A stretch of 64,000 nucleotides of DNA from Leifsonia sp. Root112D2 (GTDB taxonomy: Bacteria; Actinomycetota; Actinomycetes; Actinomycetales; Microbacteriaceae). The translations under genes were made by a program, and so were the position numbers. The notes under the pieces are model-generated. The model saw only the letters and a list, made by a program, of their open reading frames with translations, did not search any database and was not told the origin of the DNA. The stretch spans positions 2,349,480-2,413,479 of the forward strand of contig NZ_LMCU01000001.1 in the NCBI RefSeq assembly GCF_001424905.1. The letters are read 5' to 3'. Of the stretch, positions 22,760-30,636 are shown piece by piece (position 1 is the stretch's first letter; each line of letters opens with the position of its first letter).

Positions 22760-24406
22760 TCAGCTCGGTTCTGCAGTCGCCTTCTCCGCCTGCGTCAATA
22801 CCCCGCGCAGGGATTCGAAATAGCCGGCAACGGCATCTCGCTCGATCCTAATCTGTGAGAGCCGATCTTCGGCATCCGCCACGAGGGTTCGCGTTCGCTG
22901 TTCGGCCTCTTCGATCAGGGCGTCGGCGCGCTCCTGCGCCAGTGCGACGATCTCGGATGCTTCAGACTGCGCCTGGGCGCGCGCCGCTTTGACCTCGGCA
23001 CGGGCAGCCTCCTCGACGCTGTCAGCCTCTGTCCGCTTCTCGGCGGCGTGGCTCGTGGCCGCGGACAACTGCTCGTTGGCGTCATCGAGGTATTTCTGCG
23101 TCTGGGACACGGCCTCCTGGTGTCGGGCGAGGTGCTCCTTCTCGGCCTCGTCCCGGCGCGACTTGAGTTCGATGTCGAGGTCGATCCTGGCCTGCTCGAT
23201 CTCGCGAGTGCGCTTGTCAACGTCGTCATATGCCACCGTGCGCATCGACGAGAGCTCGGCCTCCAGGTCGATCCTGGCCTGTTCGCTGGAGCGAACAAAC
23301 TCTGCTCGCGCCGTGTCGATCTCCTGCGTGAGCTCGGCTCGGGCCTGTTCGGCCTCTTTCGCCAGATCGGCGCGCAGCTGCTCGGCCTCAGCCGTTGCCG
23401 TCGCTCGGCCCTGCTCGGTCTCGGTGGCAAGCGCCGCGGCATTCTGTTCGCGTTCGGCGGCCAGGGCCGCCCGGGCCTGTTCGGTCTCATTGGCGAGGTC
23501 GGCTCGGGCCTGAGCGATCTCACCGGCGAGATCGGCGCGTGTCTGCGCCGATTCGGCGGCCAGGTCGATTCGAGTCTGTTCGGCATGTTTGGCCAGATCG
23601 AGCCGGGTCTGCTCGGTCTCGGCGGCCAGATCGTGCCGACTCTGCTCCTGTTCGCTCGCGAGAGCGATGCGGGCCTGTTCGGATTCGTGTGTCCATTCCG
23701 AGCGCTGCTGCGCCAGTTCACGTGCGACGCGCGCGCGCGTCTCTTCCGTTTCGCGAGAGAGCCCCTCTGCCTCGTCGCGCGCGGAGGCGGCCGTTCGGGC
23801 AGCCACTACCGTCATCTCAGCCGCCTCGCGCTCCGCATCGGCGCGCAGGGCGGCGGCCTCCCTCTTGCTCGTCGCTCGCAACTCCGCAGCCTCCGTGGCT
23901 ACCGCACCGCGAATCGCCGCCGCCTCGCGCAAGGCATCCTGAACCAGCGTTTCCTTCTCGTTCTGTGCCTTGACGAGAATCTCGTGCGCCTCGATGCGAG
24001 CGTCTTCGAGGGTGGTCTCGGCGCGCGCCTGGGCGTCGGAGAGCGCACGCCTGGCCTGTTGCGCGGCGGTCTCGCGGATCTTCTCGATCTCGGCTGTCAC
24101 AGAACCGCGCAGCTTCTCGGCGTCGATGTCGGCCTGGGCGATCAGGCGTGTCGATTGCTCCTCGGCTACGCGCAGGGTGTTCTCGAGTTTCGTGCCCAGA
24201 CCGGAGAAGGTCGGGCTGCCGACCTCTTCGATCTCCGCGTTGAGTTCATCGATACGCGCGGAAAGTCGTTTGATCTCTTTGCTCGAATCGGCGCTCTGCG
24301 TGTTCGCCTTGATCAACTCGCGACGAAGGTCCTGAACGGCCCTCTCGACCTCGTCTTTGTCATAGCCTCGGAATACCTGCGTGAACTCTGCGTCGTCGGT
24401 AGCCAC
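22760..24406 (-). CDS. Long coiled-coil protein with N-terminal DivIVA motif
   Basis: 548 residues from GTG 24406 (GGGAGAAAC upstream). Residues 1-30 contain a DivIVA-like motif, FTQVFRGYDKDEVERAVQDL. The rest is almost uninterrupted coiled coil, Ala/Glu/Arg-rich, with degenerate repeats of the type EQARADLAxETEQ between about residues 270 and 400. This architecture resembles actinobacterial cytoskeletal/polarity proteins (Wag31-, Scy- or FilP-like), so a scaffold at the membrane is the best guess. Not Wag31 itself, which sits by ftsZ/sepF. TAAAAT at 24463-24468 is a likely -10 box with a leader of about 50 bases. Confidence 0.85.
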   Translation of the reverse strand: MATDDAEFTQVFRGYDKDEVERAVQDLRRELIKANTQSADSSKEIKRLSARIDELNAEIEEVGSPTFSGLGTKLENTLRVAEEQSTRLIAQADIDAEKLRGSVTAEIEKIRETAAQQARRALSDAQARAETTLEDARIEAHEILVKAQNEKETLVQDALREAAAIRGAVATEAAELRATSKREAAALRADAEREAAEMTVVAARTAASARDEAEGLSRETEETRARVARELAQQRSEWTHESEQARIALASEQEQSRHDLAAETEQTRLDLAKHAEQTRIDLAAESAQTRADLAGEIAQARADLANETEQARAALAAEREQNAAALATETEQGRATATAEAEQLRADLAKEAEQARAELTQEIDTARAEFVRSSEQARIDLEAELSSMRTVAYDDVDKRTREIEQARIDLDIELKSRRDEAEKEHLARHQEAVSQTQKYLDDANEQLSAATSHAAEKRTEADSVEEAARAEVKAARAQAQSEASEIVALAQERADALIEEAEQRTRTLVADAEDRLSQIRIERDAVAGYFESLRGVLTQAEKATAEPS

Positions 24407-24462
24407 TGTTTCTCCCGGTTCCTGGGTGTGCAGGCGGGGATCAGCCCTGCAAGTCTGAGACG

Positions 24463-24468
24463 ATTTTA
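24463..24468 (-). promoter_or_regulatory. -10 box of the coiled-coil gene
   Basis: TAAAAT on the minus strand, about 57 bases upstream of the GTG at 24406; this gene has a normal leader and Shine-Dalgarno sequence. Confidence 0.45.
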
Positions 24469-24676
24469 GTCGCCAGCACCCTCCGCCGCATCCGCGGTGC
24501 GCCAGACGGTCGATACAGGCCGCGTTTAGGCGGCACTCAGACTCGCCCGGTATCGTTGACTGTCTTTGTTGTTGCCATTCGCCGTGCGACCGTTTTCCGA
24601 TGATCGTTCGCCTCGCGCATCCGCGCCCCGCCAACCGGGAGCGGCCCCTAGGAATGGCACCACAGGAAGGGTTCAA

Positions 24677-26593
24677 GTGCGTTTCGTACTCGCAATCGTG
24701 GCGTTCGTCGTCGCGGCAGCCATGATCGGTGTGGGCCTCGCCCAACGAACGGTATGGGCGCCTTCCAGCGACATCAGCGTCGAGACGACGGTTGCCGGCG
24801 GTGCCCCGTTCACGGTCATCGACGGCTCCGTCCTGAACTCGCACCCGAACCAGCAGACGCTCACGGTTTCCGGCTCTTCGAAGGCCTTCGTGGCATACGG
24901 CCGCACCGATGACGTGCGGGCCTGGCTGGGCGATCAGCCCTACGCGAACCTCACATACAACGCGGCAGACAACGTGCTGAGCTCCAAGCTGGTCAAGCCG
25001 AAGGCGCAGAACTCGACGCCCGGCGACAACTCGACGCCCGATCCGACCAGTACGACACCCACCAGCTCACCGCCGGCCAGCACAGCATCGACGAGCACCG
25101 CGCCAGCGACGTCGACGCCCGCGCCGAGTGAGGCCGCGGCCACGCCCGCACCGAATCCGGCGGGATCCGACCTCTGGCTGGAGGAATACACGGGCACGGA
25201 TGCCGCGGTCACGCGCATGAACATCCCCGACGACGTGAGCGTCATCATCGCCAGCGACGGAACGGCACCCGCGCCCGACAGGGTGCGCATCCGCTGGCCC
25301 GTCGACACGGCAACGCCGTGGGCCGGCCCGCTGATCGCGGGCGGCGTTCTCGTGCTCCTCCTCGGCTTTGTGCTGCTGTTTCTCGGACTGAACAACATTC
25401 GTCGCTCGCGCGGCCCGCGTCGATCGAGCGGCCCCAAGATGCCCAAACTGCCCAAGGCCCCGAAGTATCGGCCGAGCAAGGTCACGGAGTCCAGCCGTCG
25501 AGGCCGGCGTTCACGGCCGCGCCCTCGGCGGAGAATGGTTGCGGCGTTCTCGACTCTCGGGCTCACGGCGCTGCTGCTCTCGGGGTGTTCAGCCGATTAC
25601 TGGCCCGATTTCTCCGCCGGTTCGACGCCGGTCGCGACGCCGACCGCGCTGAACACGGATGCTGCATCACTCGGTAAGAACGCACCGTTGCCGGTGGTCA
25701 CCGTGCCGCAACTGCAGAAGATCGTCGCAAAGGTCTCCACCCTCGCGGCCACCACGGATTCCAACCTGAAGTCTGCAGACCTGGCCAGTCGATTCGCAGG
25801 CCCCGCCCTCGCGCTGCGCACCGCGAATTACGCCGCACGCGCCAAGAATTCGAAGATTCCTGCTCCCGCCGCCATTCCGGCCGGCCCGCTTGAAGTCTCA
25901 CTTCCGCAGGCGACGGATGCGAAGACCTGGCCGCGTGTGGTGGAAGCCGTGGTTCAGAACACGGGAGACGCGAAGCAAGCGCCCATCGCCCTCGTGCTCG
26001 TGCAGCAAACGCCGCGAGAGAACTACCTGGTGAACTACGCAATAACGCTGGAACCGCACACCTCGCTGCAGGACCTTGCCCCGGCCAGCATCGGAACGCC
26101 TCTCGTGCAGCCGGACTCGAAATTCCTGCTCATGCCACCGGCCCAGATCGCCAGTGCTTATGAAGACATCCTGACGAACGGGGACAAGAGCAAATACGCA
26201 CCGTTGTTCGACGAGAAGAAAGACCTGCTCGCCGTCGATGTCGGTGCCGCATACAAGGCCAAGAAGAAGGCGGCCCTGTCCAAGACGGCCTCGCTGACCT
26301 TCAGTAGTGCTGTCGGCACGGCACCGCCCATCGCGCTGGCCACCAACGATTCGGGAGCCATAGTGACCGTTGAACTCACCGAGAGCGAAACGCTCAAGGT
26401 GGTCGAATCCGGGGCCGAGGTGAACGGTGGTGAGACGGCGGCTGCGTTGACCGGAAAGACCACCAGCAAGACCGGTTTCGTATCGACATACGGTTATCAG
26501 CTCATGTTCTACGTTCCGCCGGCCGGATCGACCAAGAAGATCACGCTGCTCGGCTTTAGCCAGGGCATCATCGCAGCTACGGAGTTGAAATAG
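24677..26593 (+). CDS. Three-segment membrane protein with internal lipobox, function unknown
   Basis: 638 residues from GTG 24677 (AGGAAGG seven bases upstream). Segments: membrane anchor (residues 2-20); extracytoplasmic domain with a Thr/Pro/Ser linker (about 110-165); second helix LIAGGVLVLLLGFVLLFLGL (about 215-236); a very basic cytoplasmic stretch (RRSRGPRRSS to RPRPRRR); then a third hydrophobic stretch LGLTALLLSGC at about 293-303, a perfect lipobox; and a 330-residue exported C-terminal domain. The inside/outside alternation is consistent throughout. Either a single three-pass protein or a fusion of a membrane protein and a lipoprotein; an in-frame ATG at 25535 could start the lipoprotein alone. 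The stop shares a base with the next gene. Confidence 0.8.
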   Translation: MRFVLAIVAFVVAAAMIGVGLAQRTVWAPSSDISVETTVAGGAPFTVIDGSVLNSHPNQQTLTVSGSSKAFVAYGRTDDVRAWLGDQPYANLTYNAADNVLSSKLVKPKAQNSTPGDNSTPDPTSTTPTSSPPASTASTSTAPATSTPAPSEAAATPAPNPAGSDLWLEEYTGTDAAVTRMNIPDDVSVIIASDGTAPAPDRVRIRWPVDTATPWAGPLIAGGVLVLLLGFVLLFLGLNNIRRSRGPRRSSGPKMPKLPKAPKYRPSKVTESSRRGRRSRPRPRRRMVAAFSTLGLTALLLSGCSADYWPDFSAGSTPVATPTALNTDAASLGKNAPLPVVTVPQLQKIVAKVSTLAATTDSNLKSADLASRFAGPALALRTANYAARAKNSKIPAPAAIPAGPLEVSLPQATDAKTWPRVVEAVVQNTGDAKQAPIALVLVQQTPRENYLVNYAITLEPHTSLQDLAPASIGTPLVQPDSKFLLMPPAQIASAYEDILTNGDKSKYAPLFDEKKDLLAVDVGAAYKAKKKAALSKTASLTFSSAVGTAPPIALATNDSGAIVTVELTESETLKVVESGAEVNGGETAAALTGKTTSKTGFVSTYGYQLMFYVPPAGSTKKITLLGFSQGIIAATELK

Positions 26594-27558
26594 TGAGTAA
26601 CGTTCCCCCCTCGGTCGGCAACCTGCGCGGAGCCGTCGATCTCTCGTCCCTCGTGAACAGGGCTGCCGCGCCGGCATCGGGCACAGCCGCGGCACCGTCG
26701 ACAACGGTTCCGCTTCCCGGTCTGGTTTTCGAGGCGACCGACGCCACGTTCAACGATTTTCTCGACCTGTCGATGACGGTTCCACTCATCGTGGAGTTGT
26801 ACTCGCCGAGAAGTGAACCCGGTACGCAGTTCTCGGTGACCCTCCAGCGTGTGGTGACCGAGTACGCGGGGCGTCTCGTGCTTGTGCGCGTCGACGCCGA
26901 TGCCAATCCGCAGCTCACGCAGGCCTTCCAGACGCAGGCCGTTCCCACCGTCGCGGCCCTCATCGGAGGCCGCCCGGTCGCCCTGTTCAGCGGCACGGTT
27001 GACGAGCAGCAGCTGCGTGAGGTCTTCGATCAGGCGCTTCAGCTGGCCGCCCAGAACGGCGTCACCGGCGCGGCGGTTGTCGAGGGGTCTCCGGATGCCG
27101 GCACCGAGGCATCCGCAGAACCGGCGGAAGAGACGCCGACGCCGCTGCCACCGCACCACGCCGAGGCGTATGCGGCCATCGAGCAGGGCGACTACGACAC
27201 GGCCATCGAGGAATACAAGACGGCCATCGCCCAGGATCCCCGTGACACCATGGCGGTTGCGGGGCTTGCCCAGGTGGGGCTGCTGGCCCGGCTGAAGGGT
27301 ACGGCGGCCGCGCAGATTCGTGCCGCCGCCGCCGAGGCGCCGAGCGATCCGCAGGCGCAATTGCTCGTTGCCGACCTCGATGTCTCGGGCGGCCACCTCG
27401 AGGATGCGTTCGGTCGCCTGCTCGACCTGTTCCCGAAGCTCGACAAAGACGCGAAGGACGCCGTTCGCGTGCGCCTGCTGGATTATTTCGAGATCGCCGG
27501 TGTGGATGACCCTCGGGTGGCCAAGGCCCGGTCTAGGCTGGCGGCGCTGCTCTACTAA
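26593..27558 (+). CDS. Thioredoxin-fold/TPR co-chaperone (YbbN/CnoX-like)
   Basis: 321 residues from GTG 26593, overlapping the upstream TAG. Thioredoxin-like domain (about 40-150) whose active-site CxxC is replaced by SPRSEPG, so no dithiol chemistry is expected; then TPR-like helices from about 190 (AYAAIEQGDYDTAIEEYKTAI). This domain order is that of YbbN/CnoX, a holdase linked to GroEL and DnaK in proteobacteria. The N-terminal 40 residues are disordered (Ala/Thr/Pro). Operon with the upstream membrane protein suggests an envelope connection, but none is shown. Confidence 0.88.
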   Translation: MSNVPPSVGNLRGAVDLSSLVNRAAAPASGTAAAPSTTVPLPGLVFEATDATFNDFLDLSMTVPLIVELYSPRSEPGTQFSVTLQRVVTEYAGRLVLVRVDADANPQLTQAFQTQAVPTVAALIGGRPVALFSGTVDEQQLREVFDQALQLAAQNGVTGAAVVEGSPDAGTEASAEPAEETPTPLPPHHAEAYAAIEQGDYDTAIEEYKTAIAQDPRDTMAVAGLAQVGLLARLKGTAAAQIRAAAAEAPSDPQAQLLVADLDVSGGHLEDAFGRLLDLFPKLDKDAKDAVRVRLLDYFEIAGVDDPRVAKARSRLAALLY

Positions 27559-27588
27559 TCCGTTCGTCGCCCGCAGGGAGTCCCACAG

Positions 27589-28389
27589 GTGTCACGTGTT
27601 CTTGTCGTCGGAGGAACAGGACTGGCCGGACGCGCAGTCGTCACCGAGGCATTGAGCCGTGGCCACCAGGTCGTCGTCGCCAGTCGTCGCGTTCCCGCCG
27701 AGGGGAGCGAGGCTCGGCTCGATGGCGCCGAATATTATGCGGTCGACCTGGTTGCGGCATCCGGATTCGACGAGGCGCTCGAGGGTGTCGACGTGCTCAT
27801 CGACACCACGAACGGCATGTCCCGCTCGTCGCGGGAAGTCTTCACGGTCGGTGCCCTTAATCTGATGCATGCGGCGGCCCGCTGGGGAATCGAGCGCGCG
27901 GTGCTGCTGTCGATAGTGAATGTGGACCGCTCCAACTACGTCTACTACCGGGCCAAGACGGCTCAGGAGAACGTGTACAGGCAATCGCTGCTGGAGACGC
28001 GCGTGGTTCGGGCGACGCAGTTTCACAACCTCGTCGGGTCGATCTTCAAGGCGGGCGCCCGCCGCGGGCTGATACCTGCCTTCTCGGGCATCCGGCTGCA
28101 ACCGATCGACGTGGCCGACGTCGCTCGCATCCTCGTGGATACGGCGGAGGGCGTCGGACCGGCCAACACGACGTTCACCGTTGGCGGCCCTGAGGTGCTC
28201 GGCATGCGCGACATGGCGGTGCTGTGGAAGCACGCCGTCGGCTCCCGTGCGCTGATCGCACCGCTGCGCATGCCCGGCGAACTCGGTAAGCTCTGGCGCT
28301 CCGGTGGCGCGCTCGTGATCGAGCACTCGGTCGGGCAGACAACGTTCTCGCAGTGGCTGGCGGCGCAGACCGCGTCGCGCACGCCATAG
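27589..28389 (+). CDS. NAD(P)-binding NmrA-like reductase/epimerase
   Basis: 266 residues from GTG 27589. Rossmann motif VLVVGGTGLAGRAVV at the N-terminus; IDTTNGMSRSSREVF and YVYYRAKTAQENVYRQS where extended SDRs have YxxxK. Belongs to the NmrA/atypical SDR group; substrate unknown. Ends 30 bases from the convergent glgB stop, with only a small GC-rich hairpin between. Confidence 0.85.
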   Translation: MSRVLVVGGTGLAGRAVVTEALSRGHQVVVASRRVPAEGSEARLDGAEYYAVDLVAASGFDEALEGVDVLIDTTNGMSRSSREVFTVGALNLMHAAARWGIERAVLLSIVNVDRSNYVYYRAKTAQENVYRQSLLETRVVRATQFHNLVGSIFKAGARRGLIPAFSGIRLQPIDVADVARILVDTAEGVGPANTTFTVGGPEVLGMRDMAVLWKHAVGSRALIAPLRMPGELGKLWRSGGALVIEHSVGQTTFSQWLAAQTASRTP

Positions 28390-28419
28390 TCGCTACCGTC
28401 GCCGGTCACCGCGCCGGGG

Positions 28420-30636
28420 TTACCGTACCGGGCGCAGCCAGAGTGCTCCGAGCGGTGGCAGCGTCAGCTCGGCGGATGCCGGCCGTGAGCCCCACGGTTC
28501 CGCGCTTGCCGTGACCCCGCCCAGATTGCCGACACCGGAGCCGCCGAACTCGGCGGCATCCGTGTTCAGGGCCTCCTCCCAGCGCCCGGCGAAAGGCAGA
28601 CCGACCCGGTAGTTGTCGTGTGGAACCCCGGAGAAGTTCATGATGGCCACGAGTGGCTTGCCCTCGCGATCCCAGCGCAGGAACGAGACAACGTTGCGTT
28701 GCGCATCGCCGCCGTCGATCCACTCGAAGCCGCCGGGCTCGTTGTCCCGTGCCCAGAGCGCGGGAGTGTCGCGGTAGACCCGGTTCAGCTGTGCGACGAG
28801 CTCGAAGAGGCCGCGATGCGCCGGCTGGTCGAGAATCCACCAGTCCAGCCCGCGTTCCTCGCTCCACTCGCTGGGCTGGCCGAATTCCTGACCCATGAAC
28901 AGCAGTTGCTTGCCGGGGTGCGCCCACATGAAGGCGAGATAGACGCGCACATTTGCCAGCTGCTGCCAGTGATCTCCCGGCATCTTGCCCAGCAGGGAGC
29001 CCTTGCCGTGCACGACCTCGTCGTGGCTGATCGGCAGCATGAAGTTCTCGCTGAACGCATAGACGAACGAGAAGGTGATCTCGCTGTGGTGGTAGGCGCG
29101 GTACATCGGGTCTTCCTGCATGTACTGCAGCGAATCGTGCATCCAGCCCATGTTCCACTTGATGCCGAATCCGAGCCCGCCGCTTGAGGTGGGCGCCGTC
29201 ACGCCGGGCCAGCTCGTGGACTCCTCGGCGATCATGAGGGTGCCGGGGTTGCGCTTGTACGCGGTGGCCGTCACCTCCTGCAGCAGCGCGATGGCCTCGA
29301 GGTTCTCGCGCCCGCCGTGGATGTTCGGTTCCCACTGGCCGTCTTCGCGCGAGTAGTCCAGGTAGAGCATGGATGCCACGGCGTCGACGCGCAGACCGTC
29401 GACATGGAATTCCTCCAGCCAGTACAGGGCGTTGGCGACGAGAAAGTTGCGCACTTGGCTCTGGCCGAAGTCGAAGACGTATGTGCCCCAGTCCTGGTGC
29501 TCGCCGCGGCGCGGGTCCGCGTGTTCATACAGCGCCTGGCCGTCGAAGCGGCCCAGCGCCCACTCGTCCTTGGGAAAGTGGCCGGGAACCCAGTCCATGA
29601 TCACGCCGATGCCGGCCTGGTGCAGCCGGTCGATGAGATAGCGCAGGTCGTCCGGATGCCCGAAGCGGCTCGTCGGTGCGTAGTAGCCGGTCACCTGGTA
29701 GCCCCAGGAACCGCCGAACGGATGCTCCGCCAGGGGCAGGAACTCCACGTGCGTGTACCCGAGCTCGCCCACGTACTCAATGAGGTGGTCGGCGGCCTCC
29801 CGGTAGCCGAGCCCCGGCCGCCAGCTGCCGAGGTGCACCTCGTAGACGCTCAGGGGGCCGTCGTGCGGGTCGTTCGAGGCGCGGGCGGCCAGCCACGCGG
29901 CATCCGCCCATTCGTAGCTGCTGGAGCCGATGACGGATGCGGTGGCCGGCGGCACCTCCGTGAATCGGGCCATCGGGTCGGCTCTGCGCACCCATTCGCC
30001 ATTCTGGCCGAGCAGCTCGAACTTGTATGTACCCGCGGTGAGGCCGGGCACGAACAGCTCCCATACGCCCGTGGGCCCCATGGAGCGCATAGCGTGCTTG
30101 GTGCCGTCCCAGCCGTTGTGGTCGCCTATCACGCGCACGGCACGGGCATGCGGGGCCCACACGGTGAACGCCGTGCCGCTCGTCGCCTTCTCGATGCCGG
30201 TGTGCTCGATGATGTGCGCGCCGAGAGCGCTCCAGAGCTGCTCGTGCCGGCCCTCACCGATGAGGTGCAGATCGAGTTCGCCGATCGTGGGGGAGTAGCG
30301 GTATGGATCGTCGTCGAGCCACGCCGGGGCATCCGGGTAGCGCGCCTCGATGAGGTAGTCCTGCAGGCCGAGCAGGCTGAACCCCTGCCAAATTCCGTGA
30401 GCCAGATGACTGAGCTCGATGCGGGCGCCAGTGGCGAGCACCGCCGTCACCTCGGAGGCGAGCGGGCGCAGCGCACGGATGACCGTCACAGGGTCGGCCA
30501 CGCCAGCCGCGGCAACGAGATGCTGGCCGAGCACCGCGTGCGGGTCGTGGTGGGCGCCGGCGGCAACCGCGGCCAGCATCCCGTCATCGAGCTCTGGCAG
30601 GGCGAGGGCGGCGTGGCCCTCGGGAATGACGGTCAT
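28420..30636 (-). CDS. glgB: 1,4-alpha-glucan branching enzyme
   Basis: 738 residues. Introduces alpha-1,6 branches into glycogen-like alpha-glucan. Two N-terminal beta-sandwich domains (CBM48, about 20-230) then GH13 catalytic barrel with nucleophile in GLRVDAVASMLY (Asp near 417), acid/base in IAEESTSWPGV (Glu near 465) and SHDEVVHGKGSL (Asp near 536). Full family length. The ATG overlaps the TGA of glgE by four bases, a translationally coupled glgE-glgB pair as in the GlgE pathway of mycobacteria. Confidence 0.97.
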   Translation of the reverse strand: MTVIPEGHAALALPELDDGMLAAVAAGAHHDPHAVLGQHLVAAAGVADPVTVIRALRPLASEVTAVLATGARIELSHLAHGIWQGFSLLGLQDYLIEARYPDAPAWLDDDPYRYSPTIGELDLHLIGEGRHEQLWSALGAHIIEHTGIEKATSGTAFTVWAPHARAVRVIGDHNGWDGTKHAMRSMGPTGVWELFVPGLTAGTYKFELLGQNGEWVRRADPMARFTEVPPATASVIGSSSYEWADAAWLAARASNDPHDGPLSVYEVHLGSWRPGLGYREAADHLIEYVGELGYTHVEFLPLAEHPFGGSWGYQVTGYYAPTSRFGHPDDLRYLIDRLHQAGIGVIMDWVPGHFPKDEWALGRFDGQALYEHADPRRGEHQDWGTYVFDFGQSQVRNFLVANALYWLEEFHVDGLRVDAVASMLYLDYSREDGQWEPNIHGGRENLEAIALLQEVTATAYKRNPGTLMIAEESTSWPGVTAPTSSGGLGFGIKWNMGWMHDSLQYMQEDPMYRAYHHSEITFSFVYAFSENFMLPISHDEVVHGKGSLLGKMPGDHWQQLANVRVYLAFMWAHPGKQLLFMGQEFGQPSEWSEERGLDWWILDQPAHRGLFELVAQLNRVYRDTPALWARDNEPGGFEWIDGGDAQRNVVSFLRWDREGKPLVAIMNFSGVPHDNYRVGLPFAGRWEEALNTDAAEFGGSGVGNLGGVTASAEPWGSRPASAELTLPPLGALWLRPVR

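Noticed and set aside
23048..24469. 473-codon open frame on the plus strand inside the coiled-coil gene
   Set aside because: Mirror image of the Ala/Glu/Arg repeats on the other strand; no start signal, no recognisable domain.
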